NCBI GenBank assembly: GCA_964489055.1
Contig: CAZAXF010000009.1
Span: 8,121 to 72,120, forward strand
DNA length: 64,000 nucleotides
Direction of reading: 5' to 3'
From: 66-474 sp964489055
GTDB taxonomy: Bacteria > Pseudomonadota > Gammaproteobacteria > Xanthomonadales > Rhodanobacteraceae
Shown: positions 49,532-58,748 of the stretch, piece after piece
Numbering within the stretch: position 1 is the stretch's first letter
How the letters are laid out: each line of letters starts with the position of its first letter
Made by a program: the position numbers and the translations under genes
The notes under the pieces: generated by a model
The model's database searches: none
The model's input: only the letters and a program-made list of their open reading frames with translations
What the model was told of the DNA's origin: nothing

Positions 49532-51190
49532 TCAGGATGGTGCATAGGTGCGGCGCAGCGCCTTCTTGTCGAGCTTGCCGACGCTGGTCTTGGCCAGTGC
49601 CTCGACGATGCGGATTTCATCGGGGACCGCGTAGTCGGGCAGTTCGCCCTTGTCCGCCAGTTTCTGGAGCGATCCGCGGATCGCGTGCGGTTCCAGCGTC
49701 GCGCCTTCGGCCGGAACCACCAGCGCCATGGGCCGCTCGCCCCATTTGGGATCGGGCACGCCGATGACGGCGACTTCGCCGACGCCGGGAAGCTTCGAGA
49801 CCAGGTCCTCGATCGCCAGCGAACTGACCCATTCGCCGCCGGTCTTGATCACGTCCTTGAGCCGGTCGCGGATCTGCAGCCGGCCGTCGGCATCGATGGT
49901 GCCGATGTCGCCCGAGTGCAGGTAGCCACCGCGCCATAATTCCTTCGACTGTTCGGGTTGCTTGAGGTAGCCCCGCGTCAACCAGGGACTGCGGAACACC
50001 ACCTCGCCCTGTGATCGGTCATCGTGTGCCAGCGGCTGCATCGCCTCGTCGACCACGCGCACGTCGCACAGCAGGAACGGGTTGCCGGTGCGTACGCGCA
50101 GGGCTGCCTGGGTGTCGATGTCGCCTTCCAGCTCGGCGCGGGTGAGGTGCATCACGGTCTGGATCGGCGCGGTCTCGCTCATGCCGTAACCGGTGAACAC
50201 GTCGATGCCGCGCTCCAGCGCCGTCCGGCACAGGCCCTGCGAGAGCGCGGAGCCGCCGATCACCATCTTCAGGTGCGACAGATCCGTGTCTTTCGAGTCG
50301 GGATGGGCCAGGAGCATGTGCAAAAGGGTGGGCACGCAGTGCGAGAAGGTCACGCCCTCGTCGCGGATCAGTTGCAGCATCACCGGCGCCTCGTAGCGCC
50401 CGGGGTAGACCTGCTTGAGGCCCAGCATCGTCGCGGCGTAGGGCACGCCCCAGGCGTGCACGTGGAACATCGGCGTGATCGGCATGTACACGTCTTCGCG
50501 GTGCAGCCGGCCCTGCGCGGGCGCGGTGCCGAACCAGCCGGCGATCGCCAGCGTGTGCAGCACCAGTTGCCGGTGGCTGTAGTAGCAGCCCTTGGGGCGG
50601 CCGGTGGTACCGGTGGTGTAGAAGGTCGTGGCGCGGGTGTCCTCGTCGAAGTCGGGGAAGTCGTAACCGGGATCGGCCGCGGCCAGCAGGGCCTCGTATT
50701 CGCCGGCGAAGGTGCCGTCGGCGGCTTCGGTTGCGGTCGTGCCCTCGTCGATCCGGATCACCTGCACGGGCTTTTCGAGGTGGCCGCGGATGCCCTCCAG
50801 CAATGGCAGGAATGCGGTGTTGACCAGGATCACGTCCGCCCCGGCGTGGTTCAGCGTCCAGGCCATTTCCGCCGGCGACAGACGTACGTTCACCGTCTGC
50901 AGCACGCAGCCCATCATCGGGATCGCGAAAAAACATTCCAGGTAGCGATGGCTGTCCCAGTCCATCACCGCCACGGTCTGGCCCGGCCGCACGCCGAGCT
51001 CCGCCAGCGTCGAGGCCAGCCGCCCGATGCGCGCGCGGGTTTCGCGATAGGTGAAGCGCCGGCCGTCGCGATAGACGATCTCCTGATCGGGGCTGTTGGC
51101 CAGCGGGGTGATCCAGAGCTGCTTGATCAGCAGCGGAAAGTCGTACGCGGAAGGGGTACGGGCGATCGGATTGTCGACGTCGATGTACAT
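49532..51190 (-). CDS. Acyl-CoA ligase (AMP-binding, medium/long-chain type)
   Basis: A 552-residue adenylate-forming enzyme activating a carboxylate to its CoA thioester. The P-loop is TTFYTTGTTGRPKGCYYSHR, then GYGMSETAPIQTVM and YLHSGDIGTIDADGRLQIRD. The C-terminal catalytic lysine lies in AKTSVGKLDKKALR. Fatty acids are the usual substrates, but aromatic or hydroxy acids are possible. It lies 60 bp after the rhamnosidase gene on the same strand, last of three genes in the left arm of the glycoside locus, so it may activate the acyl or aglycone part of the substrate. Confidence 0.9.
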   Translation of the reverse strand: MYIDVDNPIARTPSAYDFPLLIKQLWITPLANSPDQEIVYRDGRRFTYRETRARIGRLASTLAELGVRPGQTVAVMDWDSHRYLECFFAIPMMGCVLQTVNVRLSPAEMAWTLNHAGADVILVNTAFLPLLEGIRGHLEKPVQVIRIDEGTTATEAADGTFAGEYEALLAAADPGYDFPDFDEDTRATTFYTTGTTGRPKGCYYSHRQLVLHTLAIAGWFGTAPAQGRLHREDVYMPITPMFHVHAWGVPYAATMLGLKQVYPGRYEAPVMLQLIRDEGVTFSHCVPTLLHMLLAHPDSKDTDLSHLKMVIGGSALSQGLCRTALERGIDVFTGYGMSETAPIQTVMHLTRAELEGDIDTQAALRVRTGNPFLLCDVRVVDEAMQPLAHDDRSQGEVVFRSPWLTRGYLKQPEQSKELWRGGYLHSGDIGTIDADGRLQIRDRLKDVIKTGGEWVSSLAIEDLVSKLPGVGEVAVIGVPDPKWGERPMALVVPAEGATLEPHAIRGSLQKLADKGELPDYAVPDEIRIVEALAKTSVGKLDKKALRRTYAPS

Positions 51191-51250
51191 GGGGCGTGTC
51201 CTCGTGTTGCGAAAATGCGCGCGGGGAACGGCGTTGCATGCGCCGGAAAA

Positions 51251-53746
51251 TCAAGTGGCGGTCAGCCGGTGATGGCCGGCGCCCAGCGTCGGTGCATCCC
51301 GGTCCGCCGTGGCACCGTCCACGGCCTGCCAGCGAAACGGTGGCGGACAAACGCAGGCGGCCTCGGAGCCATTGGGCAGTTCCAGGTCCAGATGGAAGCG
51401 TCCTTGCTCGATGCGCCAGTCGATCGTGACCGGCCCCTGCGGCGTCGGATGCCGGCCGCGGGCCCATTCGAGCCCGGCAATGGCCGGCGCGATGCGGATG
51501 CGGGCAAAACCGGGCGCGGTCGGCGCCACCCCCAGCACGTCGCGTGAAAGGTCGAACGTCGGCGTCGCCGACCAGGCGTGGCAAAGGCTGGTGGTCGGCG
51601 TTTGTTGCCAGGTTTCGCGAAAGGTCGCGCTGGCGTCGTCCAGAAGCTCGGGCCAGCGCGCGCGGATGTTGTCGATGATCGATGCCGGACGCCCCGCCAG
51701 GCGCAGCGCGCGGTGCAGGAAGTGCATGAAGAAGGGCTGCGCCAGCACGACGTCATGGTCCTCGTCGAAGGCGGCGGCGTCTTCCTGGCTGGTGCGGCGC
51801 GTCAGGACCAGCCGGTCGTCGTCCATGATCGTGTCCAGGATCCGGCCGAAGCGTGCGCGCGGCGCGACGCCGCAGGCGATGGCCGCCGCGTTGGCCTGCT
51901 GGCTGATTCGCCGGCCGCGCTGCCCGTTCCGGCGTGCATCCACGTAAACGGCCCGTTCCGGATCCCACAGCAGCGCGTTCGCGGCCGCCGCGATGCGGCT
52001 GGCCAGGGCGCGGAACCGCCGCGCATCGCGCCGGTACTTCAAGGTATCGGCCAGCCGCGCCGCAGCCTGCAGCGCGGCAACGAACATCGCGTTCAGGGCG
52101 GTGACCTGGCCGCGCTTGTCGAGCTCGGCCCAGTCGATGAACACCCAGTGCGGCACGTCGGCGAGCAGGTCGTCCGCGTCCAGATGCTGACCGAACCAGC
52201 GCAGGGCGCGCACCACGGCGGGATAAAGTTCCTCGACGATCCCGGTGTCGCCCGTGTGCAGCACGAAATCGTCGATCATCAGGATCCAGTACAGGCAGAA
52301 ATCCGGGATGTCGGTGAAGCCCGCGCGCGCGAAGTCGCCCGGCGCGGCCATCGCGGTCAGGCCATCGGGTTGCTGCGACTGCTCGAACCGGCGCAGCATC
52401 TGCGCCGCCAGCGCGGCGTCGCCGAAAGCGGCGTGGTTGATGCGGGCGATGACGTAGCCATCCATCCACTGGCGCTGCTCGCGCGAGGGGCAATCGACGT
52501 AGCCGTCGTGCATGCAGCGGCGCGCGGTGGTGGCGCCGGCCTGCCAGAGGCGGGTGAGCAGCGGATCGGAACACTCGAAGGCGCCGACGGATTCGACCGG
52601 GTAGCCGGTCTCGCGCAGCGTGACCCGAACCTGCAACGGCCGCGCACAGTTGCGGATTGTCAGTTGCAGGTAGCGCAGGCCGCTCCACTCGAAGCGTTCC
52701 CACGCCTGCGCGCCTTCGCGCAGGACGTAGCGATGCGCCGGGACCGCATCGAACCCGTCGATGCCGCCGAAAATCCGCACCCGGCCATCGGGCAGGAGCT
52801 GCTCGCCGTGCACCAGGTCGACGATCGCGCCTTCCGGTCCGTCCAGTTCCAGATGGATGTACCCGGCGACGATCTCGCCGAAGTCCAGCACCGCCAGCAC
52901 CGCGTGGCCGTCGCCGGTGCGGATGCCGGTGAGGTCGTCGCCGGCCTCGCAGCGGGACAGTGCCTGTGGGCGCTCGCTTTCGATCTGCGCGGCAAGGTCG
53001 TCGGCCGGCGATTCGGCCACTTCACGCACGCTGACGATGCGCGCGCAGTCGCGCATGGTTTCATGCATGGGCGGTATCCGCCGCGGCACCAGGCGCGCGA
53101 ACGGCACCACGTCACCGGCGAAATTGCGCCCGGGCAGGCGCAGCACCTGCGCCTGCGGCCAGTCACCATCGTCGAGGTCCGCCTCGTTCCAGCCGACGAC
53201 GGCCTTGCGGGCGTCGAAGTGTTCCATGAAGCCCAGACTGTTGGAGGCCACGTCGCGCCGCCACGCGACCGCTTCCAGGCAGCGCCAGGCGGTGCCGGTG
53301 TCCAGCGTCACGGTGCCGGCCCGGGTTACGGCTTCGCCCTGCAGGAACCAGCCGCCGCAGCCGAACACGCGGCGGTGTTCGCGGTCCGGCAGCTCGTACC
53401 AGGCGGTGTGGCGGCCGTATGCGTGGACCAGACCGGCGATGACGTTGCGCCCGGGCTTCAGGAACGTTGCGAGGTCGTAGTCGTCCAGTGACTGCGCCAG
53501 CGGACTGCAGCGTCCCGGACCGCGCCCGACCAGGCGCCCGTTGACGAACAGCTGGTAGCGGCCGTCGGCGGAGGCATGGCAGGGCGCCGAGCGCGCCGGG
53601 CCCGGCAATTCCACTGCCAGCCGGAAGTACACGTAGCGGTTGGCTTCCTCTTCCACGCGGTCCGCGCCCGCCGCGAACGCGGGTGCAGCGAGCCGGCGGG
53701 GACGCCAGACCCATTCGGCGCGACGCGGGAAGGCAGGTTCGGGCAT
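51251..53746 (-). CDS. GH78-family alpha-L-rhamnosidase
   Basis: An 831-residue glycoside hydrolase releasing terminal L-rhamnose by inversion. Residues about 55-110 form a galactose-binding-like domain (YQLFVNGRLVGRGPGRCSPL). An N-domain and linker follow to about 400, then the (alpha/alpha)6 barrel with DGYVDCPSREQRQWMDGY holding the catalytic acid region. HWVFIDWAELDKRGQ and FRETWQQTPTTSLCHAWSAT hold the base region. No signal peptide is seen, so it probably acts in the cytoplasm after import. The start MPEPAFPRRAEWVWRPRR is at 53746. It is in a run with a dienelactone hydrolase upstream (101 bp) and an acyl-CoA ligase downstream. Confidence 0.9.
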   Translation of the reverse strand: MPEPAFPRRAEWVWRPRRLAAPAFAAGADRVEEEANRYVYFRLAVELPGPARSAPCHASADGRYQLFVNGRLVGRGPGRCSPLAQSLDDYDLATFLKPGRNVIAGLVHAYGRHTAWYELPDREHRRVFGCGGWFLQGEAVTRAGTVTLDTGTAWRCLEAVAWRRDVASNSLGFMEHFDARKAVVGWNEADLDDGDWPQAQVLRLPGRNFAGDVVPFARLVPRRIPPMHETMRDCARIVSVREVAESPADDLAAQIESERPQALSRCEAGDDLTGIRTGDGHAVLAVLDFGEIVAGYIHLELDGPEGAIVDLVHGEQLLPDGRVRIFGGIDGFDAVPAHRYVLREGAQAWERFEWSGLRYLQLTIRNCARPLQVRVTLRETGYPVESVGAFECSDPLLTRLWQAGATTARRCMHDGYVDCPSREQRQWMDGYVIARINHAAFGDAALAAQMLRRFEQSQQPDGLTAMAAPGDFARAGFTDIPDFCLYWILMIDDFVLHTGDTGIVEELYPAVVRALRWFGQHLDADDLLADVPHWVFIDWAELDKRGQVTALNAMFVAALQAAARLADTLKYRRDARRFRALASRIAAAANALLWDPERAVYVDARRNGQRGRRISQQANAAAIACGVAPRARFGRILDTIMDDDRLVLTRRTSQEDAAAFDEDHDVVLAQPFFMHFLHRALRLAGRPASIIDNIRARWPELLDDASATFRETWQQTPTTSLCHAWSATPTFDLSRDVLGVAPTAPGFARIRIAPAIAGLEWARGRHPTPQGPVTIDWRIEQGRFHLDLELPNGSEAACVCPPPFRWQAVDGATADRDAPTLGAGHHRLTAT

Positions 53747-53847
53747 GTGTCGACGAGGCTCCTGGCCGTTGCGTGGTGCGCGCTTTGGTCCGCCCGACGG
53801 CCGCCGCGGTCCGGGCGCAAACCGGTGGGCACCCGCTTCGCGGCGCT

Positions 53848-54705
53848 TCAGCTGCCGGCCGCGGCGGAGCGCCCGGTCGCGGGCCTGGCGCCGGAAAACA
53901 CGCCCTCGAAAAACGCCACCGTCGCCTGCCGGGACTGTTCGGCCGCCTCGACATTGGCCTCCATCCGCACTTCGCCACCGCGGCCGAGGTGCGAATACGG
54001 ATCGGTGACCACCTGTGGCGGCTCCAGGCGGTTGAAGGCGTGGGTGGCGTCCGGGTACATCGTGAGCGTGACGCTTCGACGCGCCTCGCTGGAAAGGCCT
54101 TGCAGCAGCTTTTCGCACGAATCCGGCTCGTCGTAGGTGTCGCACTCGCCACTCTGGATGAACACCGGTGCGCCGGTGAGTTCGGTGAATTCGTAGCCGG
54201 GAATCCTGTTGTAGCCCCAGCACACCGGGTAGAACGGCGCGTGCGCGGCAAAGCGCAGCGGATAGTCGCCCAGGACCTGCTCGCAGTACCGGCGCGTGGC
54301 GGTGAGCATCGACACCACCCCGCCCCAGGAAAAGCCCATGATCCCGATCCGGTCGGGATCGATGTCCGGGCGCGAGGCCAGGTACACCAGCGCCCCGAAC
54401 GCGTCGGGCAGGGTCTCGGGAACGTTCTCGGGGCGTCCGTTGGGTCCGGTGCCGCCCTGCATCTGGCGGGGCGACCACATGTCCAGCTCCAGCGTGGCAA
54501 TGCCGGCGTCGTTGAGCGCCTCGGCATGGTATGCGCCGCGGCTGTCGACCCCGCTGGTGCCGTGGACGATCACCACCGCGGGCGCGCCGGTCGCGCCCCT
54601 GGGAATTCGCAACTGCGCGGCGATCGTCAGCGGCGCATCCGGGGAGACGCTTCGGAACGCGACATAGCAGATGCGGGGGCAGGTACGAACTTCGGTGTGG
54701 GACAT
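53848..54705 (-). CDS. Dienelactone hydrolase-family esterase
   Basis: A 285-residue alpha/beta hydrolase. The nucleophile is Ser in GIMGFSWGGVVSML (not Cys as in true dienelactone hydrolases); the acid and His lie in IQSGECDTYDEPD and PDATHAFNRLEPP. The oxyanion motif is VVIVHGTSGVDSRG. It lacks a signal peptide. An esterase acting on acylated sugars is inferred from its place at the head of the left arm of the rhamnoside locus. Its start is 52 bp from the lux-box-like site, which lies upstream of a -10 TAGAAT on its strand. Confidence 0.88.
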   Translation of the reverse strand: MSHTEVRTCPRICYVAFRSVSPDAPLTIAAQLRIPRGATGAPAVVIVHGTSGVDSRGAYHAEALNDAGIATLELDMWSPRQMQGGTGPNGRPENVPETLPDAFGALVYLASRPDIDPDRIGIMGFSWGGVVSMLTATRRYCEQVLGDYPLRFAAHAPFYPVCWGYNRIPGYEFTELTGAPVFIQSGECDTYDEPDSCEKLLQGLSSEARRSVTLTMYPDATHAFNRLEPPQVVTDPYSHLGRGGEVRMEANVEAAEQSRQATVAFFEGVFSGARPATGRSAAAGS

Positions 54706-54729
54706 GCCGCGGATCTCTGGCCTGACCCG

Positions 54730-54735
54730 ATTCTA
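54730..54735 (-). promoter_or_regulatory. -10 hexamer of the left-arm promoter
   Basis: Minus strand TAGAAT (5 of 6 matches to TATAAT). It lies 22 bp from the near edge of the lux-box-like site at 54758-54777, so the -35 region would abut that site. No good -35 hexamer is present, as expected for an activator-dependent promoter. Confidence 0.55.
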
Positions 54736-54757
54736 GCCATGCCCCTCGCGGCATCGC

Positions 54758-54777
54758 ACCTGTCAAATCTGACAGTT
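54758..54777. promoter_or_regulatory. lux-box-like LuxR binding site in the divergent promoter
   Basis: acctgtcaaatctgacagtt contains the perfect palindrome ctgtca-aatc-tgacag and matches the Vibrio fischeri luxI box at 15 of 20 positions. It is centred about 43 bp from the inferred transcription starts on both strands, the position from which LuxR activates by overlapping -35. A LuxR-type regulator gene lies 4 kb downstream in the right arm. Confidence 0.7.
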
Positions 54778-54798
54778 ATGCGCGGTGATTGGCGTGGA

Positions 54799-54804
54799 TA
54801 TGAT
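54799..54804 (+). promoter_or_regulatory. -10 hexamer of the right-arm promoter
   Basis: TATGAT (5 of 6 matches), 21 bp from the near edge of the lux-box-like site and 26 bp before the receptor ATG at 54831. No -35 consensus is visible at the expected place (54776-54781 reads ttatgc). Confidence 0.6.
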
Positions 54805-54830
54805 CGGCTGGAAACGTTCCGGAGGGGAGC

Positions 54831-57110
54831 ATGAACATCAAGCCGAACCACCTGGCCCTCGCCATCATCGCCGCACTTTTCCTGCAACCTGCCTACGCCC
54901 AGCAGAACGACCAGGCCGGCGCCGCGACCCCGGAAGCGCGCCAGGGTCAATCAGCTTCGCAGCAGGAATCGACCAGTAGCTCCAGGCAGGAAGAGCCGGT
55001 CAGCCTGTCCACGATCACGGTGACCGCGACCAAGCGCGCCGTGCTGATGCAGGACGTTCCGATCGCCATCAACGTGGTGACGGCGCAGGATGTCGAAAGC
55101 GCGGGACTGACCTCGGCCGCCGACCTGCAGATGGTGGTGCCCGGGATCAGCATGATTCCGGTCGCCGGGCCCGCTGCCTCGAACGTGGTGATCCGCGGAC
55201 TGTCGACCACCATTGGCGAGCCCAACGTCAGCTTCTTCCTCGACGGCGTGTACATTCCCTCGCGCAACGCACTGGATTTCCTGCTGGATGACAACATCGC
55301 GCGGGTCGAGGTGGCCAAGGGGCCGCAGTACGCGTTGTACGGACGCAACAGCTTCGCCGGCGCGGTCAATTTCGTGACCAAGGCGCCCGGCAACCAGCGT
55401 GAAAGCTCGGTCACCCTGGGCGTTGGCAACCACGCCAGCCGCAAGGTGAGGGCGGTCACGTCCGGACCGTTTTCCGACGGCTCGAGCTACCACTATCGGC
55501 TGGGCGCGGCGCGCGACGACTTCGGCGGCTTCTATACCAACGAGCTGACCGGCAAGAAGCTGGACAAGACCAGTGCGCGCAGCGCCTTCCTGACCCTGGA
55601 TGGTGCCCCGACGGACCGTCTGAACGGGCGCTTCAATTTGATCTACGATGGCATGCGGCGACGCGATTTCGCGCAGCGGTTTGTATCCAACAATGCCGGT
55701 TTCTCGCCCGTGTTCAACGACTACGAGCAGTACTTCGGCGACGTGCCCTCGCTGACGCGCGGGTTCGGGGTGACGCCGGGGCATTTCGATCGCGACAGCA
55801 TCCTGGCCGCCCTGACCCTGAACTACGACATGGACTGGGCCACCCTGACCTCGGTGACCTCCTACAACCATTTCAAGCTGGACTACTACTACGACTCGGA
55901 CTACACCCCCGCGCAGATCCAGATGGCCTCGACGCGCGGTCCGCAGACCTCGTGGAGCCAGGACCTGCGCCTGGTATCGAAGGACAGCGAACATTTCGAC
56001 TGGCTGCTCGGGCTGTACTACTACCACCTCGGCGACGACCACGTCGATCAAAGCCACTTCGTGGGGCCGGCGGCCCCGCTGGGCGGCCTGGTCAGCGACA
56101 ACCACGAACGCACCCGCAGCGCGGCGCTCTACGGCACGGCGACCTGGCACATCACGCCACAGTGGGACCTGGGCGTGGTGATGCGCTACACGCGCGAGAC
56201 CAAGTCGGTCGACGTGCTGACCACCAGCCTGCCGGGTGGCGCGGTCACGCCGTTCAACGATTCACGCACCTTCACGCCGTTCACGCCGGGCGTGTACCTC
56301 ACCTACAAGCCGAGCCGCACCGCGACCTTCTACGCCAGCGCGGTCAAGGCGATCAAGGTGGGCGGTTTCAACACCTTCACCGCCAACGGCGCGATCGCCC
56401 CCGACGAGCGTTCCTACAAGTCCGAGAACAGCATGAACTACGAGCTGGGTGCGAAGTTCAGCCTGCTGGACGGGCGCATGTTCCTGGACATGGACGTATA
56501 CCGGATCAACTGGCGCGACCAGATCGTGCGCACCGTGGGCTCGATGGGCGCGCTGCTGAACACCAACGCCGGCAAGACCACCTCGAAGGGCATCGAGGCC
56601 AACCTGCAGTACACGCCCAACCGCAACTGGTCGTTCAAGCTGGGTGCGACCTACAACGACGCCAGGTACGACGAGTACATCTTCCCGATCCTGGCCCTCA
56701 TCGGCGCCAACCCGGACCTCTCGGGCACGCGCCTCCAGTACGCGCCGCGCTACACCGCCAACCTCAGCGTCATCAATACCCAGCCGCTCGACAACGGCTG
56801 GACCTGGACCACGCGCCTGGATGGCTATTACCGTTCGGACATGGCTGCCGTGCAGACCGCCACCGCCATCATTCCGGCCACCGCGCTGTTCAATCTGCAC
56901 ACCAGCGTGGATACCGGCTCGGTGCGGGTATCGTTCTGGGTCGACAACCTGTTCAACAACAAGAATGCGCCCGGCGCGGTGTTCACGGGCGATCCGGCCA
57001 CGACGTATGAATTCGCGACCGGGCAGCGCCCGGGCCTGCAGTTGTTCCAGGCCCTGGTCAACGCGCCGAGGCTACGCACCTACGGCATCGATGTCCGCTT
57101 CAGCTTCTGA
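54831..57110 (+). CDS. TonB-dependent outer-membrane receptor
   Basis: A 759-residue receptor importing a substrate across the outer membrane with TonB energy. The signal peptide is about residues 1-24 and the TonB box VSLSTITVTATKR at about 59-71. The plug domain holds NVVIRGLSTTIGEPNVSFFL and IARVEVAKGPQYALYGRNSF. The 22-strand barrel follows and ends RTYGIDVRFSF, with the terminal Phe needed for assembly. The ribosome site ggaggggagc is strong. It is followed 21 bp later by a GPH transporter, so the pair brings one compound through both membranes. The context suggests a rhamnosylated glycoside. Confidence 0.93.
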   Translation: MNIKPNHLALAIIAALFLQPAYAQQNDQAGAATPEARQGQSASQQESTSSSRQEEPVSLSTITVTATKRAVLMQDVPIAINVVTAQDVESAGLTSAADLQMVVPGISMIPVAGPAASNVVIRGLSTTIGEPNVSFFLDGVYIPSRNALDFLLDDNIARVEVAKGPQYALYGRNSFAGAVNFVTKAPGNQRESSVTLGVGNHASRKVRAVTSGPFSDGSSYHYRLGAARDDFGGFYTNELTGKKLDKTSARSAFLTLDGAPTDRLNGRFNLIYDGMRRRDFAQRFVSNNAGFSPVFNDYEQYFGDVPSLTRGFGVTPGHFDRDSILAALTLNYDMDWATLTSVTSYNHFKLDYYYDSDYTPAQIQMASTRGPQTSWSQDLRLVSKDSEHFDWLLGLYYYHLGDDHVDQSHFVGPAAPLGGLVSDNHERTRSAALYGTATWHITPQWDLGVVMRYTRETKSVDVLTTSLPGGAVTPFNDSRTFTPFTPGVYLTYKPSRTATFYASAVKAIKVGGFNTFTANGAIAPDERSYKSENSMNYELGAKFSLLDGRMFLDMDVYRINWRDQIVRTVGSMGALLNTNAGKTTSKGIEANLQYTPNRNWSFKLGATYNDARYDEYIFPILALIGANPDLSGTRLQYAPRYTANLSVINTQPLDNGWTWTTRLDGYYRSDMAAVQTATAIIPATALFNLHTSVDTGSVRVSFWVDNLFNNKNAPGAVFTGDPATTYEFATGQRPGLQLFQALVNAPRLRTYGIDVRFSF

Positions 57111-57131
57111 CCGTCGCGGTCGCTTCGGCTG

Positions 57132-58595
57132 ATGTCCGCGACGCCCGGCGAAGTCGACGCGGCTCCCGCAGGCCAGCCCCGGGGGCAAACGGGCAGGGGG
57201 GGCCTGCCGGCACTCAGGCCCTGGCACCTGGCCGGCTACGGCACCGGCAGCATGGTGCTGGCGGCGTATTACCTCATAAGCGCCTCGTTCCTGTTCTACG
57301 CCACGGCGATCCTGCACGTGCCGCCGGACATCGCCGGCCTCATCATGGCCGCCTCGACGCTCTGGGATGCCGTGACCGACCTGCCGCTGGGGTGGCTTTC
57401 CGACCACACCCGTTCGCAGCGGCTGGGACGCCGCCATCCGTTCCTGATCGGCGGCGGCATCGCCATCGCCGTGCTGACCGTGCTGCTGTGGTCGGTTCCG
57501 CCGGACCTGGCGCTTTGGGTGAAGGTGACCTGGCTGGTGGTGGTGTTGCTGGGCTTGAAGACCGCCATCAGTGCCTTCGTGGTGCCGCACACCGCGATGG
57601 GCGGGGATCTTGTCACCAGCTACGACGCGCGCACGGTCACGCAAGGCTACCGGGCCACCTTCCAGGTGCTGGGCATGGCGCTGGCGCTGGTGGGCAGCAG
57701 CGCGTGGTTCTTCCGACCGACCGCGGCCTTTCCGCAGGGCCAGCTCGATCCCTCGGTGTACGCGCCGATGGGCTGGGCCTGTGCGGCGCTGATCCTGATC
57801 GTGACCCTGGTCGTGGTGGCCAGTACCTGGAAGTACATCCCGCGCATGCGCGCGGCCCGCGACATTCCGCGCATGGACTGGCATGCCCTGCGGGGCATGG
57901 GCCGAGACCGCAACCTGCTGGCGCTGGTGTTGATGATCCTGGTCACCGAGATCGGCGTGCAGCTCACGGTGGCGCTGGGGTTCCACATCAACACCTTCAC
58001 CTATGGACTTTCGGGGCCGCAGATCGCGATCCTCGCGGTGGCATTGCTGGCCGCGGCGATCGTGTCGCAGCCGATCTGGGTCCGGGTCAGCCGCCGCTTC
58101 GACAAGAAGCCGGCGCTGTATGCCGCCATCGTGCTGGCCGCGATCGGGCTGATCGGTGCGCCGGTCACCCACGTCGCCTGGCACTGGTTTCCGCTGGAAC
58201 CGACTTCGCACCTGGTGATGACGCTGCTGCCGTTCCAGGTCCTGGCGGGACTGGGCAACGGCGCGTTCTGGTCGCTGCCCTATGCCATGGTCACCGACTG
58301 CGCCGAGGCCAGCGAACGCCGGACCGGCCACAATCTCGCGGGCAGTTACACCGGCCTGTACATCTTCGCCTACAAGCTCGGCGGCAGCCTCAGCATCGCC
58401 TTCAGCGGCGTATTGCTGGGCTTCGTGGGTTACCAGGCGAACAAGGCCGTGCAGACCGCCGCGACGCGTCATGACCTTGCGGTCTACCCCGCGCTGCTGA
58501 TGCTGGTCCTGCTGCCGGTGATGGCCTGGCTGCTGCACGCCTACAAGCTGAAGCGGGCGGATTTTGCCGAGGCGGACGACAGTGCCGCCAAGTGA
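57132..58595 (+). CDS. GPH-family (MFS_2) sugar/glycoside:cation symporter
   Basis: A 487-residue inner-membrane transporter with about 12 helices. WDAVTDLPLGWLSDHTRSQRLGRRHPF is the family signature around loop 2-3 (shown in the parts WDAVTDLPLGWLSDH and RLGRRHPFL). FWSLPYAMVTDCAEASERRT is the second-half equivalent. Family members carry melibiose, glucuronides, xylosides and similar compounds. It is co-transcribed with the TonB receptor (21 bp apart) and followed by the LuxR gene. Confidence 0.88.
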   Translation: MSATPGEVDAAPAGQPRGQTGRGGLPALRPWHLAGYGTGSMVLAAYYLISASFLFYATAILHVPPDIAGLIMAASTLWDAVTDLPLGWLSDHTRSQRLGRRHPFLIGGGIAIAVLTVLLWSVPPDLALWVKVTWLVVVLLGLKTAISAFVVPHTAMGGDLVTSYDARTVTQGYRATFQVLGMALALVGSSAWFFRPTAAFPQGQLDPSVYAPMGWACAALILIVTLVVVASTWKYIPRMRAARDIPRMDWHALRGMGRDRNLLALVLMILVTEIGVQLTVALGFHINTFTYGLSGPQIAILAVALLAAAIVSQPIWVRVSRRFDKKPALYAAIVLAAIGLIGAPVTHVAWHWFPLEPTSHLVMTLLPFQVLAGLGNGAFWSLPYAMVTDCAEASERRTGHNLAGSYTGLYIFAYKLGGSLSIAFSGVLLGFVGYQANKAVQTAATRHDLAVYPALLMLVLLPVMAWLLHAYKLKRADFAEADDSAAK

Positions 58596-58748
58596 ATGCC
58601 ATGCAACGACGGCCTGGCCGGTTCGCCGGCCCGCAATGCCCCGATGGTCCCGGGCGCCCGCGTGCGCGGATGATGGTAGGGTGGGCTTGCGGCGCAAACG
58701 GACGGTGCTGCCCAAACCGGTTTCCCGTTCGTGCAAGAGGGTTGCACC

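Noticed and set aside
53747..54766. N-terminal extension of the rhamnosidase frame
   Set aside because: The frame is open to 54766, but this part overlaps the dienelactone hydrolase gene in another frame; the extension has shadow composition. The start at 53746 fits GH78.
58596..58748. A second lux-box-like site upstream of luxR
   Set aside because: No palindrome of the form CTG...CAG with the right spacing was found; luxR is probably read from the receptor promoter.
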